Assembly (NCBI GenBank): GCA_937896275.1 | Contig: CALBMW010000796.1 | Span: 1-5,979 of the forward strand | From: an uncultured Myxococcales bacterium | GTDB lineage: Bacteria; Myxococcota_A; Bradymonadia; UBA7976; UBA1532 | Direction of reading: 5' to 3' | Length of the DNA: 5,979 nt | Part shown: one piece after another, positions 5,058-5,979 of the stretch | Numbering within the stretch: position 1 is the first letter of the stretch | Layout of the letters: each line of letters begins with the position of its first letter | Made by a program: the position numbers and the translations under genes | The notes under the pieces: generated by a model | Told to the model about the DNA's origin: nothing | The model's database searches: none | The model's input: only the letters and a program-made list of their open reading frames with translations

Positions 5058-5979
5058 ATGGAAGCCAAGGGACCCAGCGGAACCGTCCCCCGGCTGGGCC
5101 GCATCGCGCTCAAGCGCGTGGCGATCCCGATCGCCCAGGCCGCGACCGCGCAGCCGCTGCGCAACGCCGTGGTGGCCGAGGCGGACAAGGCGGTGCGCAA
5201 GGCCGTGGCGGCGCACCTGCCGCGCGATCGCTTTCAGACGCTGGTCTTCGAGGACGGCGACGCCGCGTTCGACCACATCGGGCAGAACGCGGTCGATCTG
5301 GTGATCCTGGGGCGCGAGCTGCCCGGCATGGCCGGCACCGTGCTCTGCCAGCTGCTCCGCCGTGGCCGCAAGGGCGGCTCGATGGCCATCCTGCTGATGA
5401 GCCCCTCGTACCGGGACCCCTATCTGGGCGCGGGCGACTGCAATGCCTTCGGGGCGGACGCCTTCCTGCCGCTGCCGGCGCCGCCCGACGTGCTCGAGGC
5501 GCGGGTCGAGGCGGCGCTGTCCAGGCGCGAGCCCGTGGCGCGTCTCGGCCTGATGCCCAAGCCCCTCGCGGAGCGCATCGACCAGCTCTACGGCGCCCTC
5601 GACAGCCTCGACTACTACCAGCTGCTCGAGGTGCCCCCCACCGCGGACGCCGACGCGGTGCAGCGCGGCTTCCACGCCTTGTCCCTGGTCCTCCACCCGG
5701 ACCGCCACACGCGCGTGCGGGCGCGGGCACCCCACGTATGGGAGAAGGTCAACGCCGTCTACAAGCGGGTCAGCGAGGCCTACAAGGTTCTGGTGGACCC
5801 CGAGCGGCGCCGCAGCTACAACCTCGGCCTGCGTCGCCGGGGAAAGCTCCGCCTCGAGACGAACGACCTGAGCGAGCGCGAGGATCGCGAGCTGTCCCTG
5901 TGCCAGACCGACGACGCGCGCCACTTCGTCCTCGAGAGCATCGAGCTGCGCAGCCTCGGCGATCTCGAGGGCGCGGGCG
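5058..5979 (+). CDS. Pseudo-receiver / J-domain / TPR-like fusion protein (DnaJ-type cochaperone), 3' end outside window
   Basis: Open from the ATG at 5058 to the window edge (307 residues seen, no stop). An in-frame TGA sits immediately before the ATG. Residues about 35-155 follow the response-regulator receiver fold: a first strand with acidic residues (VVAEADKAVR), strand 3 LVILGRELPGM (81-91), strand 4 ILLMSPS (111-117) and GADAFLPLP (132-140). The phosphorylated Asp is replaced by Gly85 and the conserved Lys by Leu139, so phosphorylation is not expected. Residues 185-256 are a J-domain: DYYQLLEVPP at the start, HPD at 213-215, and the final helix ending in DPERRRSYN. This should stimulate an Hsp70 ATPase, most plausibly the lidless DnaK encoded just upstream. 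The chain then turns charged, and residues about 287-307 (ARHFVLESIELRSLGDLEGA) look like the first TPR hairpin. There are no G/F-rich or zinc-finger DnaJ regions. No strong ribosome binding site; translation may depend on the upstream gene. Confidence 0.88.
   Translation, partial: MEAKGPSGTVPRLGRIALKRVAIPIAQAATAQPLRNAVVAEADKAVRKAVAAHLPRDRFQTLVFEDGDAAFDHIGQNAVDLVILGRELPGMAGTVLCQLLRRGRKGGSMAILLMSPSYRDPYLGAGDCNAFGADAFLPLPAPPDVLEARVEAALSRREPVARLGLMPKPLAERIDQLYGALDSLDYYQLLEVPPTADADAVQRGFHALSLVLHPDRHTRVRARAPHVWEKVNAVYKRVSEAYKVLVDPERRRSYNLGLRRRGKLRLETNDLSEREDRELSLCQTDDARHFVLESIELRSLGDLEGAG

Noticed and set aside
4932..5924. Minus-strand 330-codon open frame opposite the J-protein gene
   Set aside because: The plus strand encodes a clear receiver-like fold and an HPD J-domain across the same bases, so this is a shadow.

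Overview
This window is GC-rich throughout, and its genes strongly favour G or C at third codon positions. The gene set is: kinesin-light-chain-type TPRs, a B-box/YIP1-type membrane protein, an Ffh with an extended tail, and a DnaK-like gene beside a receiver/J-domain/TPR fusion. It suggests a high-GC bacterium of the Myxococcota or deltaproteobacterial kind. That taxonomic guess is inference; there is no rRNA or other phylogenetic marker except Ffh.

Layout. Positions 1-515 (+) hold the 3' end of a TPR protein. It converges, across a 74-base gap with no clear terminator, on a minus-strand pair. That pair is ffh (3174 down to 1492), the protein subunit of the signal recognition particle, and a gene for a zinc-finger plus multi-pass membrane protein (1495 down to 590). 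The second gene begins with a GTG overlapping the ffh stop codon (GTGA), so the two are almost certainly co-transcribed and translationally coupled.

A 225-base intergenic region (3175-3399) separates ffh from a divergent plus-strand pair. It carries a good sigma70-like promoter facing ffh (TTGACG-17-TAGACT), a weaker candidate promoter facing the other way, a 7+7 inverted repeat just upstream of the dnaK-like start, and a clear ribosome binding site.

The plus-strand pair is the most interesting part. The first gene (3400-4977) encodes a DnaK-family Hsp70 with an intact ATPase domain, linker and beta substrate-binding domain, but the protein stops where the helical lid should begin. The second (5058 to beyond 5979) encodes a fusion of a degenerate response-regulator receiver, a classical HPD J-domain and the start of a TPR-like region. 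Together they look like a dedicated Hsp70/J-protein pair distinct from housekeeping DnaK/DnaJ. A 26-codon open frame, starting on the dnaK-like stop codon and ending directly against the J-protein ATG, may couple their translation.

Both transcription units touch protein biogenesis: SRP-dependent membrane targeting on one strand and chaperone action on the other. Nothing in the sequence proves a functional link between them. I see no insertion sequences, tRNAs, rRNAs, CRISPR arrays or att sites.
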